A stretch of 64,000 nt of DNA from Mesohalobacter salilacus (GCA_003931895.1 RRZV01000070.1:62001-126000); one strand, 5' to 3'. Shown: positions 26,637-37,131, numbered from the stretch's first letter. Numbers and translations are program-made. Notes: generated by a model from the letters alone, not told the origin.

Positions 26637-27568
26637 TAATTGATATTTAAATTTTTTTTCAATTCTTCAATTTCAAGGTCAGCATCATCATCGTCTTGAA
26701 AATACACGCAAGCAACGCCTGTATTCTGAAGGGTTTTCCATTGTTGTCTTTGAATCTCATCTACCGAAAAATTGGTTTGCCTGATGTAAACTTTCATAAT
26801 TTGATTTTTATAAGTATTCACAATTTTAGTGTAAATAGCCATATCTTTTTGTGTATCATCGCCAATTAAAATAAATTGTTTGTCTGGTAAATTGGTAATG
26901 ATTTCGTGTAAAAAATTTAATTTATGTTTCCCTTTTTTGGGTTTAAACAGAGATTTAAATTTTAGGTAAGGTGTTAATAACAACGGTCCTTTTGGAATTT
27001 CATTAAATCTAAAAATGGCTGTTATCAAACCAAATAAATTACTTTCACTTTTAGATAAATAGGCTATTCTAAATGTTTGATTATCAAAAAACTCAAGCAA
27101 AGCATTGCTAAACAGGATTTTGTTTCTCCGTTTTGGTCTTTTAAACAATATCGTGCCAATTCTTTTGAGTGCCGATGCAGTATGTGAGTGAATTACCGTG
27201 TCATCGATATCTGAAATTATTTCTATTGAAGTCGATTGATTTTTAAAATAATACGGATGAATTTGGTTGACCTCAAGTTGATTTTTATTTTCATCAAAAA
27301 TCTTACAGTTCTTAAAATTATCAATGGGAAGAAGCTCAAAAAAATACCCTTTTTTGTTGGTTTTAATTCTGAAAGTATCGTTTGGCGTCTCGATTAAAAT
27401 GGGTTTTTGCTTATAAGGTTTTTTGCGATATGAACTCAAAACATGCCACGCATTAGCTAAAATAGAACGTGGAGATTTATCTATAGAAGTTTGATTCTTT
27501 AAGGCCGTACCTGTAAGTAAAACTTTGTTTTTTAATTGAACAGCTGTAAAATGCCAAAGGAATGCCAT
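26636..27568 (-). CDS. App1-type (DUF2183) phosphatase domain protein
   Basis: 310 residues. The central motif IISDIDDTVIHSHTAS (about 112-127) is the DxDxT nucleophile loop of the HAD-like fold, as in yeast App1 phosphatidate phosphatase. FILIGDDTQKDMAIY near residue 225 supplies the C-terminal acidic motif. The N-terminal 100 residues form a beta-rich region found with this family. It precedes the lipid kinase by a one-base overlap, so the two may act on phosphatidate and diacylglycerol in opposite directions. That is inference. Confidence 0.8.
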   Translation of the reverse strand: MAFLWHFTAVQLKNKVLLTGTALKNQTSIDKSPRSILANAWHVLSSYRKKPYKQKPILIETPNDTFRIKTNKKGYFFELLPIDNFKNCKIFDENKNQLEVNQIHPYYFKNQSTSIEIISDIDDTVIHSHTASALKRIGTILFKRPKRRNKILFSNALLEFFDNQTFRIAYLSKSESNLFGLITAIFRFNEIPKGPLLLTPYLKFKSLFKPKKGKHKLNFLHEIITNLPDKQFILIGDDTQKDMAIYTKIVNTYKNQIMKVYIRQTNFSVDEIQRQQWKTLQNTGVACVYFQDDDDADLEIEELKKNLNIN

Positions 27569-27795
27569 GTGTTTTTGATATGTCTAATGTTAAGAATTTA
27601 CCTACAAATTTAAGGATTAACCACAATATAGCGCTTATGTGTTTGCTTTAGTTGGGATTGTATATAGCAAAGTTGATGAAATTTTCTTTACATTATTAGA
27701 AGTGCTCCGTAACCTTAAATGAGTAAAGGTTTAGTTTTAATTTGTTTTCAGCATAATTTAGCCTGTTATATTAATTATAAAAAGCACTGATATTT

Positions 27796-27803
27796 TAAAT
27801 TTG
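27796..27803 (+). promoter_or_regulatory. -7 promoter element for the tamB-tamL operon
   Basis: TAAATTTG fits TAnnTTTG. It is 14 bases upstream of an ATG at 27818, the spacing seen for other starts in this window, which supports 27818 as the original start of tamB. The -33 region is poor. The rest of the 27569-27795 spacer shows nothing I can name. Confidence 0.5.
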
Positions 27804-27817
27804 ACGCCTATATTGGA

Positions 27818-27912
27818 ATGTTATCAAAAGTCAAACAACGTCACGACCTGTATTAAAAAAAATTCTTAGATTTTGCCTAAGGACACTGCTTGTTGTTTTT
27901 ATACTTTTCGTC
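27818..27912 (+). other. Displaced 5' end of tamB with an apparent lost base
   Basis: ATG at 27818 reads MLSK then runs to a stop after 12 codons. The frame of tamB, open from 27805, reads KSQTTSRPVLKKILRF and then the signal-anchor segment, but has no ATG, GTG or TTG before 27913. Adding one A in the AAAA run at 27826-27829 would join MLSK to SQTTSRPVLKKIL in frame. So either a base has been lost (mutation or read error) or an unusual start is used. Confidence 0.6.
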
Positions 27913-30900
27913 GTGTTAGTCTTGTTTATTAGAAGTCCTTGGTGTCAAGATATTATAGTTGGAAAAGTTACAACATATGTTAGTGAAAAGATTGACACCA
28001 AATTTGAAATCGGAAAACTTTATGTGACTTTTTCTGGAAATATCACTTTAGAAGAACTTTATATTGAAGATAAATCTAAAGATACCTTATTATATTCTCA
28101 ATATTTAGAAGCCAATGTGCCGTTTCGACCCTTGATTTTTGATGATGAAATACAAGTAGATATGGTAGATTGGCGGGGATTAAAGGCCAATGTGAGCAGA
28201 AAAGACAGCTTAAAAGGTTTTAACTTTCAATATATTGTCGATGCTTTTACTTCACCTGAAGAAGAGCGTAAATCTCCTGAAACAGCTCAACAAAGTCCAA
28301 TAAAAATATCTCTTGGCCGTATTTTGTTTTCCGACTTTGACTTGAGTTTTATTGATGAAGTAACTGGAATAAATACACAACTAAAGCTCGGCCACTTTGC
28401 CTTGGAAAGCAAAGCCATCGATTTACAAAACATGAAGTTTCACCTGTCAGACATCAATCTGCAAAATACATCTATAGATTTTACACAATCGAAAGCTCCT
28501 GATTCTTCTGAAACTGAAGAAAGCTCGGCTCTGCCATGGATTTTGATTGATAATTTGAATATTGGAGATGTCAATGTCAATTATACAGCTCCGCTTGAAG
28601 GCATCATATCTAAAACCTATATTGATAGCTTTACTTTTACTGGTTTGGATGCCAACCTTAACCGCCAAGACGTTGAAATGAAAACTTTGGTTTGGAAAGA
28701 CAGCCGTATAAAATTAGATTGGCAACCAACTGAAAAAACAAAAAATACGGCCAATGCCTCAACTTCTAATCCCTCATTTTCATGGCCCAATTGGTCAGTC
28801 AGTATTGAAGATATTGATTTTCAGAATCAAAAAATTGAATTTTTTCAAAATGGTGAACAGCCTAAAAAAGGTGAATTTTCAGCTGAAGCCATAGCAATTA
28901 ATCAACTTAATTTGAATTTAAAACACCTTGAACTTTCAAAAGATGAAAGTCTTCGTTTTATGTTGAATAAATTCCAATTTAAGGAAAAAAGCGGTTTAGT
29001 ATTAAATGAATTTCAAGTCGATACAAGGTTAAATGCAACTGAGCTTCAACTCAACAATTTAAGATTTGGAGTAAATAATTCTCAGCTGAATGCCGATTTG
29101 GAATTGAATTATTCCAATATTGATGAGCTTGTCAATTCACCTGAAAAGTCAAATTTAAGTCTCAATGTGAGAAAACTCTTGGTAGATGTTAGAGATGCAT
29201 ACGTCTTTTCACCTGAACTTGAAAGCAATCCACAAATTCAAAATTTGTCACAACATAATTTTGAAGGAAATTTTAATGCTGAAGGAAATATTGAGTTTGT
29301 GAAAATTAATAAGTTTCAAATGCGTTGGGGAAAAGACACAAACCTTCAATTTGATGGACAATTATCTAAAATCACCAAAGTTAATGACTTTGGTTTTGAA
29401 TTGAATAATCTCGTTGCAAAAACCCAAAAAAAAGACTTACTTAACTTTATTTCAGAAGCAGATATAGGTGTTTCCTTACCGAAAGTTTTGGCACTGAATG
29501 GAGATTTTAGAAAAACCAATGATGATTTTTTTACAGACAGTAAGCTTGAAAGTTCTTTCGGAAATATTCAAATTAATGGTTTTTTAAATGCAACAAAAAA
29601 CATAGATTTCAAGCTTGATATAGACATTTTGGATGTGCAATTAAACGAACTTTTAAACAATGAAGCTTTAGGGGTTTTAAGCATGCAAATCAACTCTCAA
29701 GGCAAAGGGAATTCCATTTATAACCTCAATGCAGATTTAAGCTCAACAATTGACAGTCTCAGGTTGAATGACTACACTTTTTCAGGCATGAAAATTCAAG
29801 GCAACCTCGATGATGGTAGTGGAGAGTTAAATTTTGACTACAACGACAACAATTTAAAATTTGATGTTGCATCTCAAATCAAATTGGATTCTATATCATC
29901 AAAAATCGATACTAGAATTGATTTAGAAGGTATTAAAACAAAAGCTTTTGGACTAAGCTCAAAAGATTTCAGAGCAAAAGTAGTAGCAGATATATTGTTT
30001 GAAGGCGATGTTGACGACTTTCAGTTTTCTACTCAACTCAAAGATGGTCTTGTGGTTTATGACAATCAACCTTATTATTTAGGCGATGTGAATTTGTCTG
30101 CAGACGTCGATGCAAAACAGACCAGAGCCGATATTGAAAGCCAGTTTTTGAATGGATATTTTAATGCCAATTCAAATATCAAAGGTGTATTAACCGCTCT
30201 CGAACACCACTTTAAAAACTATACCGAAGATTCTATTTCAAATAAAAAATCAGATCAGTTTGTAAATTTCGATTTAAAATTAAACTTCAACCAAACGCCA
30301 CTATTATCTGAAGTTTTTGTTGATGGTATAAATCAAATGGATACTTTACGGGCTTCATTTTCTTTCGAAGAAAATAAGAATCTTTTAAAATCTAGTATCG
30401 ATTTGCCACATCTCAACTATCAAGACAACGAAATTGAAGGATTAAATTTTAATTTAGAGTCAAATGGGAGTGAAGCAAATTTTGTTTTTGGTTTTAATGA
30501 ACTGCTGGCAGAGCCTATAAAAATACCCCAAACCGAGTTTGTAGGTGTATTTGAAAACCGTCAATTGAGTATGAATATCGATGCATTTAAGGACGGTAAA
30601 GATTTTTTTAGCTCTTCGTTTAGTTTAAAATTTGAAGACGATGAGCTTTACCGTTTGCATATTTTGCCAGATAAATTGATTTTAAATGATAAACCATGGA
30701 CAATTTCAGATGACAACGAAATTGTTTTTCAAAACAATGCTGTTGACGTTTCAAATTTTAAATTGAGTAGAAATACCCAACAATTTCAACTTAAAGATGA
30801 TTTAGAATTTGACAAACCACATGTAGCAATGGTGTTCGACAATTTTAATTTATCAACAATTACCAATTATTTTAATCATGAGGAAAAACTGGCAGAAGGT

Positions 30901-32889
30901 AAGATAAGCGGTAATTTGGTTCTTATCGAGCCTTTTACATCCAATGGTTTAGTATCAGATTTTAATATAGAAAATTTAAAAGTTACAAAAGTGCCTTTGG
31001 GCAACTTGTCACTAATGGCGGTTGCAAAGCCCGATGATAATTACCAACTCAATTTAAATCTTAAAGATGCTGGAGTTGACCTCGGTATAAACGGAATATA
31101 CCATACTACACAAAATTCATCAGACCTTGATTTAAATATAGATTTACAACAATTAGATATGCAAACCATAGAAGGTTTTGCTTCTGAGTTTATAAATAAC
31201 GCTGAGGGTCAACTTAATGGGGAATTTTCTATCGATGGTCCTTTAGAAAACTTAGATTATAAAGGGTTTTTAAGTTTTAGTGATGTAAAATTTAATCTAA
31301 AAGCTTTAAACACTGTATTTCAACTTAAAAATGAAATCATCGAACTCGCCAAAAACAACTTAAAATTTAGTCAATTTGAAATTGCAGATAGCCAAGGCAA
31401 TATATTTTCAACAAATGGACTTGTTGATATGACGACACTTACCAACCCAAAATTCGATTTATCTTTTGAGGCTCAAGATTTTCAACTTTTAAACTCTACA
31501 GCTGAAGACAACGAGGTTTATTTCGGGAAATTGGTGTTTGATGCATCAGCAAAACTGAAAGGTAATCTAGACTTACCCAAAATAGATTTGAGTCTAAATG
31601 TAAAAGATGAAACAGATTTAACTTATATCATACAAGAATCTCAAGCCAGTATCGAAGAAAGAGACGGTATTGTGTTGTTTGTGAATAAAAGTAATCCCGA
31701 TGATATTTTAACTCAAAAAAGCGATGAAGATTATAAAGCGGTTATCACTGGAGTAGATTTTAAAAGTGACATTAGTATTCAAGATAAATCTAAAGTTAAA
31801 GTTATTATCAACAAACGCACAGGCGATAATGCTAGCATACAAGGTGGTGGAGATTTAAAATTTGGTATTTCACCAACAGGAAAAATGAATCTTACCGGCA
31901 AATATGAAGTTACAGACGGTAGCATTGAACTCAATTTATACAATTTAGCAAAGCGAAAATTTAATATTGCAGCAGGTAGCTCAATAACCTGGCAAGGCAA
32001 TCCTTACGATGCCGATTTAGACTTAAGAGCTATCTACAATATAGAAACTTCTGTAAGTTCTTTAATGGCTTCACAAACAGCTGGCGAAAATGCGGTAATT
32101 CAAAACAGGTATAAACAGCAACTGCCGTTTTTTGTTTATCTCGATGTCGATGGCGACTTGTTATCTCCAGAAATTTCGTTTAAACTCGATATGCCAGAAG
32201 ATAAAAAAGGTGCCATTAACGGCTCTGTTTACGGTAGAATTTCGCAACTCAATCAAAATGAAGACCAAGTCAATAAACAGGTATTTTCTTTATTGGTCTT
32301 AAATCGATTTTATCCAGAATCTGGAAGTGATGGAAGTCAAGGTGGCGCAGCAAGTATGGCACGAGAAAATGTCAATCAAGTGTTGTCCGATCAACTCAAT
32401 GCGTTTTCAGATAGACTCACAGGAAATACAGGGATATCTCTTAATTTTGATATCAACAGTTATACACAGTATCAAGGCAACACAGCTCAAGACAGAACCG
32501 ACCTTGACGTTACTGCTCAAAAAGAATTAATGGATGGAAGACTTGTTGTAGAAGCAGGAAGTCAAATGAATGTTCAAGGTGAGCAAAGACCTGGCGAAAG
32601 CCAAGCTGCTGTAGGAAATGTTAGTGTAGAATATTTACTCACCGAAGATGGTCGTTGGAAATTAAGAGCATTTAGGACTAGCGAATACGAAAATATCATC
32701 GATGGGCAAGTGGTTGTAAGTGGCATAGCACTGATTTTTGCGAGAGAGTTTAATAAATTTAAAACCCTGTGGAATAAAGCCTACAGAGAATCTTTAAAAG
32801 AGAAAGAAGTAGAGCCCGATTCCGAAGATGAATCTGATACCCAAGAAAAAGCTGATGACACAGCAAATAAATCTGAAACTGATGGTTAA
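27913..32889 (+). CDS. tamB: TamB-like translocation and assembly protein (DUF490)
   Basis: At least 1658 residues. The open frame continues upstream through a basic and hydrophobic signal anchor (LKKILRF... to VLFIRSPW), so the GTG at 27913 is only the first standard start; see the frameshift note at 27818. The protein is a long run of beta strands, as in AsmA/TamB lipid-transfer bridges, with the C-terminal DUF490 domain containing GKYEVTDGSIELNLYNLAKR and ending near EFNKFKTLWNK. The last 30 residues are acidic. TamB spans the periplasm and works with a TamA-type barrel; the next gene, overlapping by 8 bases, encodes that partner. Confidence 0.9.
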   Translation: MLVLFIRSPWCQDIIVGKVTTYVSEKIDTKFEIGKLYVTFSGNITLEELYIEDKSKDTLLYSQYLEANVPFRPLIFDDEIQVDMVDWRGLKANVSRKDSLKGFNFQYIVDAFTSPEEERKSPETAQQSPIKISLGRILFSDFDLSFIDEVTGINTQLKLGHFALESKAIDLQNMKFHLSDINLQNTSIDFTQSKAPDSSETEESSALPWILIDNLNIGDVNVNYTAPLEGIISKTYIDSFTFTGLDANLNRQDVEMKTLVWKDSRIKLDWQPTEKTKNTANASTSNPSFSWPNWSVSIEDIDFQNQKIEFFQNGEQPKKGEFSAEAIAINQLNLNLKHLELSKDESLRFMLNKFQFKEKSGLVLNEFQVDTRLNATELQLNNLRFGVNNSQLNADLELNYSNIDELVNSPEKSNLSLNVRKLLVDVRDAYVFSPELESNPQIQNLSQHNFEGNFNAEGNIEFVKINKFQMRWGKDTNLQFDGQLSKITKVNDFGFELNNLVAKTQKKDLLNFISEADIGVSLPKVLALNGDFRKTNDDFFTDSKLESSFGNIQINGFLNATKNIDFKLDIDILDVQLNELLNNEALGVLSMQINSQGKGNSIYNLNADLSSTIDSLRLNDYTFSGMKIQGNLDDGSGELNFDYNDNNLKFDVASQIKLDSISSKIDTRIDLEGIKTKAFGLSSKDFRAKVVADILFEGDVDDFQFSTQLKDGLVVYDNQPYYLGDVNLSADVDAKQTRADIESQFLNGYFNANSNIKGVLTALEHHFKNYTEDSISNKKSDQFVNFDLKLNFNQTPLLSEVFVDGINQMDTLRASFSFEENKNLLKSSIDLPHLNYQDNEIEGLNFNLESNGSEANFVFGFNELLAEPIKIPQTEFVGVFENRQLSMNIDAFKDGKDFFSSSFSLKFEDDELYRLHILPDKLILNDKPWTISDDNEIVFQNNAVDVSNFKLSRNTQQFQLKDDLEFDKPHVAMVFDNFNLSTITNYFNHEEKLAEGKISGNLVLIEPFTSNGLVSDFNIENLKVTKVPLGNLSLMAVAKPDDNYQLNLNLKDAGVDLGINGIYHTTQNSSDLDLNIDLQQLDMQTIEGFASEFINNAEGQLNGEFSIDGPLENLDYKGFLSFSDVKFNLKALNTVFQLKNEIIELAKNNLKFSQFEIADSQGNIFSTNGLVDMTTLTNPKFDLSFEAQDFQLLNSTAEDNEVYFGKLVFDASAKLKGNLDLPKIDLSLNVKDETDLTYIIQESQASIEERDGIVLFVNKSNPDDILTQKSDEDYKAVITGVDFKSDISIQDKSKVKVIINKRTGDNASIQGGGDLKFGISPTGKMNLTGKYEVTDGSIELNLYNLAKRKFNIAAGSSITWQGNPYDADLDLRAIYNIETSVSSLMASQTAGENAVIQNRYKQQLPFFVYLDVDGDLLSPEISFKLDMPEDKKGAINGSVYGRISQLNQNEDQVNKQVFSLLVLNRFYPESGSDGSQGGAASMARENVNQVLSDQLNAFSDRLTGNTGISLNFDINSYTQYQGNTAQDRTDLDVTAQKELMDGRLVVEAGSQMNVQGEQRPGESQAAVGNVSVEYLLTEDGRWKLRAFRTSEYENIIDGQVVVSGIALIFAREFNKFKTLWNKAYRESLKEKEVEPDSEDESDTQEKADDTANKSETDG

Positions 32890-35152
32890 ATTACTAAAAT
32901 CGCCCCTTTGTATTTTGATTTCACTGTTGATGCTGTCATCATGTAGTGTCAAAAAATATATTCCTGATGGTAAAACTTTATATACTGGAGCAGAAATTGA
33001 GATTGATAAAAAGAAATATAAAAACGTCAACCAATTAGAAGATAAACTAAAGTCTGCCATTTCAAGAAATACCAATTCTAAGTTCTTAGGTGCGCGTCTT
33101 GGTTTGTATTTTCATTATAAAGCCAATAGAGAAAAACCTGGATTTATCAATAAATTTTTAGACAAACAACTGGGTGAAGATCCTTATTATTTTGAAGATA
33201 TTGATATTGATTTAACGGAAGAAATTCTTGAAAACCGACTTCAAAACAACGGCTATTTTGGAAGTGCTGTAAAATCTACTGTTGTAAATGATAGTATAGA
33301 CCTGTCAACCTCAGTTAAGTATTCTATAGCAATCGAAGAGCCATATAAGCTTAAAACCTATCAGCTAGAAAAAACCATTGCAGACACACTTCAAATTTAT
33401 GAGGAGATACTTTCCTCATTAAAATTATCAGACATCAAAGAAAACAACCTTTTCAGCTTAGACCAGTTGAAGTCTGAGCGTGAACGAATAGACCAGTATT
33501 TAAAAGAACGGGGTTATTATAATTTCAATTCAGATTTTCTAATTTTTGAAGCAGATAGCAGTGCTTATGACAATAGAAAATTTGATTTATACCTGAGGCT
33601 AAAAACACAAGTTCCAGAAAAATCATTGGTGCCTTATGTTGTTGATGAGGTCAATATACATCCCAATAGAAGATTGTCTGACGAAAAATCTAAAGATACC
33701 TTGGCTTACAAAGGTTTTAATTTTATACAAGATTCTGTGTTTTTTAAACCTAAACATCTTAGACCTTATGTTTTAATTGAACCAGGAAAAACATACAGCC
33801 CTAAATTATCGCGATACACAAGCCGAAGATTATCATCTCTTAGAACATATAAGTTTGTAAATATAGAATATACCGAGAAAGATACGCTCACAGACCAGAA
33901 TGGTAAAAGACATCTAAAGGCAGATATTTTTCTTTCGCCGATGAACAAACGTTCTCTAAGACTTGAACTTCAGGCAGTGACCAAATCTAATAATTTTGCA
34001 GGACCAAACTTGAGTGCAATATATTCTAACAGAAACTTATTTCAGGGTGGTGAGTTGCTTAGGCTTTCCTTAAGCGCTGGTTATGAACAACAATTTTTTG
34101 GACAAACGGACGATCAAGGACTTAGCAGTATTCAATTGGGTTTGGACGCTTCACTTATATTCCCAAGGTTAATTTTTCCTATAGATCTCAACGAAAAATT
34201 TGAATATGCTTTACCAAAAACAAAAGTAAGTTTGGGTTCAAATTTTTTAAGTAGAACCCAATTATATACACTCAATTCTCTGTCTTCATCTTTTGGCTAT
34301 ATATGGGAAGGAAACCGCTATGTTAGACATCAATTTACACCAATCAACCTGGAGTATGTTAGCCTTGGAAATACGACAGATGAATTTGAAGAGATTTTGG
34401 ATAATAACCCTTTTTTAAGACGAAGTTTTGACCAGCAATTTATTGCTAGCCTTAATTATAATTTTACGTATAGTGAAATCTTTGATCAAGCCACAAGCGA
34501 AGGTTTGTACTTTGGTTTTAATTATGATATGGCTGGTAATTTGATAAATTTGTTTGGCTCTAAAAATGATGAGGGCAACAATGAATTTATAGGCCTTGAA
34601 TATGCGCATTATTTTAAAGTTGATGTAGATTTTAGATACCATTTAAAATTAGATCAAAACCGACAAAAATTGGTGGGAAGATTATTTGCTGGCATGGGGC
34701 AACCTGTTGGCACAACAGAATCTTTGCCTTTTGTAAAACAATTTTTTTCTGGAGGACCGTATAGCGTGAGAGCTTTTAGAATAAGGTCATTAGGGCCAGG
34801 AACTTTTTCTCCAGAGGATGGAAGCAATTCATTTTTTGATCAATCTGGCGATATAAAACTGGAAGCCAATCTAGAATATAGATTTCCAATCACCAAGTAT
34901 CTCAACGGTGCATTTTTTTCTGATATGGGAAATGTTTGGCTTGTCAATAAAAATGAAGCTACACCTGGTGGCAAATTCACCTCAGATTTTATAAACGAAA
35001 TGGGCGCTGGTATAGGTTTTGGATTACGCGTAGATATTCAAGGTTTTGTGATTCGCTTTGATTTGGCTACACCCGTTAAAGAACCTTCTACCTCTTGGCG
35101 TTTTGAGACTTCTGATTCTGTGCTCAACTTTGCTATTGGATATCCTTTTTAG
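32882..35152 (+). CDS. tamL: TamL: BamA/TamA-type outer-membrane barrel lipoprotein
   Basis: 756 residues from the ATG at 32882. Lipobox LMLSSC with Cys21, then POTRA-like domains (about 30-350), then a C-terminal 16-strand-type barrel containing GGPYSVRAFRIRSLGPGTF (the conserved loop 6 VRGF-type region, here VRAF) and ending in aromatic F. Bacteroidota carry lipidated TamA homologues called TamL that pair with TamB. The start at 32882 gives a clean lipoprotein signal; the longer frame from 32828 would bury it. It overlaps tamB by 8 bases, so they are coupled. Confidence 0.9.
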   Translation: MVKLLKSPLCILISLLMLSSCSVKKYIPDGKTLYTGAEIEIDKKKYKNVNQLEDKLKSAISRNTNSKFLGARLGLYFHYKANREKPGFINKFLDKQLGEDPYYFEDIDIDLTEEILENRLQNNGYFGSAVKSTVVNDSIDLSTSVKYSIAIEEPYKLKTYQLEKTIADTLQIYEEILSSLKLSDIKENNLFSLDQLKSERERIDQYLKERGYYNFNSDFLIFEADSSAYDNRKFDLYLRLKTQVPEKSLVPYVVDEVNIHPNRRLSDEKSKDTLAYKGFNFIQDSVFFKPKHLRPYVLIEPGKTYSPKLSRYTSRRLSSLRTYKFVNIEYTEKDTLTDQNGKRHLKADIFLSPMNKRSLRLELQAVTKSNNFAGPNLSAIYSNRNLFQGGELLRLSLSAGYEQQFFGQTDDQGLSSIQLGLDASLIFPRLIFPIDLNEKFEYALPKTKVSLGSNFLSRTQLYTLNSLSSSFGYIWEGNRYVRHQFTPINLEYVSLGNTTDEFEEILDNNPFLRRSFDQQFIASLNYNFTYSEIFDQATSEGLYFGFNYDMAGNLINLFGSKNDEGNNEFIGLEYAHYFKVDVDFRYHLKLDQNRQKLVGRLFAGMGQPVGTTESLPFVKQFFSGGPYSVRAFRIRSLGPGTFSPEDGSNSFFDQSGDIKLEANLEYRFPITKYLNGAFFSDMGNVWLVNKNEATPGGKFTSDFINEMGAGIGFGLRVDIQGFVIRFDLATPVKEPSTSWRFETSDSVLNFAIGYPF

Positions 35153-35185
35153 GTTTTAGTTATTTAATTTTATAAATTGGAATTT

Positions 35186-36103
35186 ATGAGACTTAAATTT
35201 AAGGCATTTTTAGAACTAAAATACGTGAAGATTTTGGTAGATACCATTAAAGACTTCACTTCTAACGACTCGATGAGTTTTGCTGCAAGCACAGCGTTTT
35301 ATACCATCTTTAGTCTTCCTGCATTTTTGATAATTATCCTTAATCTTGGAGCGACGCTATATGAAAGGTCAGATATTAGAGATGAGATTTTGACTCAAGT
35401 TACCAATCTCGCTGGCGAAGATACGCGACAAACTTTAGAAAGTATTTTAGAAAATTTTGCCCTCAATACAGATAATACATTTTCGGCAACCTTGGCTATT
35501 TTAATTCTTGCCTTTAGTGCAACTACAGTCTTTGTCAGTTTACAAAGAGGAATAAACCATATTTGGCATATCAAACCAAAACCTGATAAGGGTTGGCTAA
35601 AATTGGCTTTAGACAGGTTTTTGAGTTTTTCCATCGTTCTGGTTATTGGTTTTATTTTAGTAATATCTCTGGTTTTAGACGCTGTTATTTCTTATACGTT
35701 TGGCAAACTTGACAGCGTTTTTTCTGAATATAATTTAGAGTTAATTTCTTTAGCTGAAATTATTTTTTCTCAACTGATATTGATTGTGATATTTGCTTTA
35801 ATGTATAAAATATTGCCCGATGCAAAAGTCCGATGGAAAGACACTTGGACTGGAGCTGTTGTTACAGCTATTCTTTTTATTGTCGGTAAATTTCTTATCG
35901 GATTCTATATGAGCACAAACGATTTGAGTTCAACTTATGGTGCTGCTGGTTCGCTTGTTATTTTATTGGTATGGATTTATTATTCTGTGGTCATTTTTTT
36001 GTTTGGGGCACAAATCACTTATTATATCGCCAAAAATATTGGTGGTGGTATAAAGCCTAAAGCTCAAGCTATTTGTGTTGAAGAAGTAGAAATATCCAAG
36101 TAA
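35186..36103 (+). CDS. YihY/virulence factor BrkB family membrane protein
   Basis: 305 residues from the ATG at 35186 (a TTG at 35177 is in frame). About six membrane segments. AASTAFYTIFSLPAFLIIIL near residue 37 and FSTNDLSSTYGAAGSLVILLVWIYYS-like segments (about 245-270; split in the text as STYGAAGSLVILL) are typical of the YihY/BrkB family. The old RNase BN label for this family is wrong. Its role is uncertain; some members have been linked to lipid or LPS transport, which would fit the position 33 bases after tamL. A strong terminator ends the operon. Confidence 0.88.
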   Translation: MRLKFKAFLELKYVKILVDTIKDFTSNDSMSFAASTAFYTIFSLPAFLIIILNLGATLYERSDIRDEILTQVTNLAGEDTRQTLESILENFALNTDNTFSATLAILILAFSATTVFVSLQRGINHIWHIKPKPDKGWLKLALDRFLSFSIVLVIGFILVISLVLDAVISYTFGKLDSVFSEYNLELISLAEIIFSQLILIVIFALMYKILPDAKVRWKDTWTGAVVTAILFIVGKFLIGFYMSTNDLSSTYGAAGSLVILLVWIYYSVVIFLFGAQITYYIAKNIGGGIKPKAQAICVEEVEISK

Positions 36104-36118
36104 ATATCTCATAAAACA

Positions 36119-36155
36119 AAAAATCGCTTTTAGAAAATACCTAAAAGCGATTTTT
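36119..36155. terminator. Bidirectional terminator between the BrkB-family gene and sucD
   Basis: A perfect 15-bp stem: AAAAATCGCTTTTAG (36119-36133) with CTAAAAGCGATTTTT (36141-36155), loop AAAATAC. A- and T-runs on the two sides let it serve both convergent genes. Confidence 0.92.
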
Positions 36156-36175
36156 ATAAGATTTGTATAAATTTA

Positions 36176-37051
36176 TTAAGCGGATAAGACTTCTTTTACT
36201 TTTTTGCCAATTTCGGCAGGTGAATCTACTACGTGAATACCGCTTTCTTTTAAAATTTTCTTTTTGGCTTGAGCAGTGTCTTCGCTACCGCCAACTATAG
36301 CACCAGCGTGACCCATTGTTCGTCCAGCAGGAGCTGTTTCTCCAGCGATAAAACCAACAACTGGTTTACTACTTCCGCTGTCTTTATACCATTGTGCAGC
36401 TTCAGCTTCTAATTGACCGCCAATTTCGCCAATCATGACCACACATTCGGTTTCGGGATCGTTAACGAGAAGTTCTACGGCTTCTTTTGTGGTTGTTCCT
36501 ATAATCGGGTCACCGCCAATTCCGATGGCTGTAGTAATGCCTAAACCTTCTTTGACCACTTGATCGGCAGCTTCGTAAGTTAAAGTTCCTGATTTTGAAA
36601 CAATACCGACTTTTCCTTTCTTAAAGACAAATCCTGGCATGATACCAACTTTGGCTTCTCCTGGCGTAATTACACCTGGACAGTTAGGACCAATCAATCT
36701 ACAGTCTTTATTTTTAATATAGTTTGAAGCTTTTATCATATCAGCAACAGGAATACCTTCAGTAATGGTGATGATGACTTTTATTCCAGCATCGGCCGCT
36801 TCCATTATGGCGTCTGCAGCAAAAGCAGGTGGAACAAAGATGATAGTCGTATCAGCAGAAACTTCTTTTACAGCTTCTTCTACGGTGTTGAATACAGGTT
36901 TTTCAAGATGTTTTGTCCCTCCTTTTCCTGGAGTAACACCACCAACAACATTGGTACCGTATTCTATCATTTGTTCGGCGTGAAAAGTGCCTTCACTTCC
37001 CGTAAAACCTTGAACTATAATATTTGAATTCTTGTTGACTAAAACGCTCAT
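36176..37051 (-). CDS. sucD: Succinyl-CoA synthetase, alpha subunit
   Basis: 291 residues, full length. The CoA-binding Rossmann domain starts with [32 protein letters not shown] near residue 120 and the phosphohistidine loop [12 protein letters not shown] (His248) are present. With SucC it makes succinyl-CoA reversibly with GTP or ATP formation in the TCA cycle. No sucC is adjacent. It is last in the minus-strand series that starts at lpxD, but an 80-base gap with its own TACTTTTG box suggests independent transcription. Confidence 0.97.
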   Translation of the reverse strand: MSVLVNKNSNIIVQGFTGSEGTFHAEQMIEYGTNVVGGVTPGKGGTKHLEKPVFNTVEEAVKEVSADTTIIFVPPAFAADAIMEAADAGIKVIITITEGIPVADMIKASNYIKNKDCRLIGPNCPGVITPGEAKVGIMPGFVFKKGKVGIVSKSGTLTYEAADQVVKEGLGITTAIGIGGDPIIGTTTKEAVELLVNDPETECVVMIGEIGGQLEAEAAQWYKDSGSSKPVVGFIAGETAPAGRTMGHAGAIVGGSEDTAQAKKKILKESGIHVVDSPAEIGKKVKEVLSA

Positions 37052-37071
37052 AATCTTATTTTGAATTTGGA

Positions 37072-37079
37072 CAAAAGTA
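37072..37079 (-). promoter_or_regulatory. Candidate -7 element for sucD
   Basis: TACTTTTG on the minus strand fits TAnnTTTG, 20 bases upstream of the sucD ATG. No clear -33 is seen. Confidence 0.5.
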
Positions 37080-37131
37080 ATTTTTTTTGATGATATCTTA
37101 AAGTTATTAAGTGTCTTTTAGGATACAAGTT

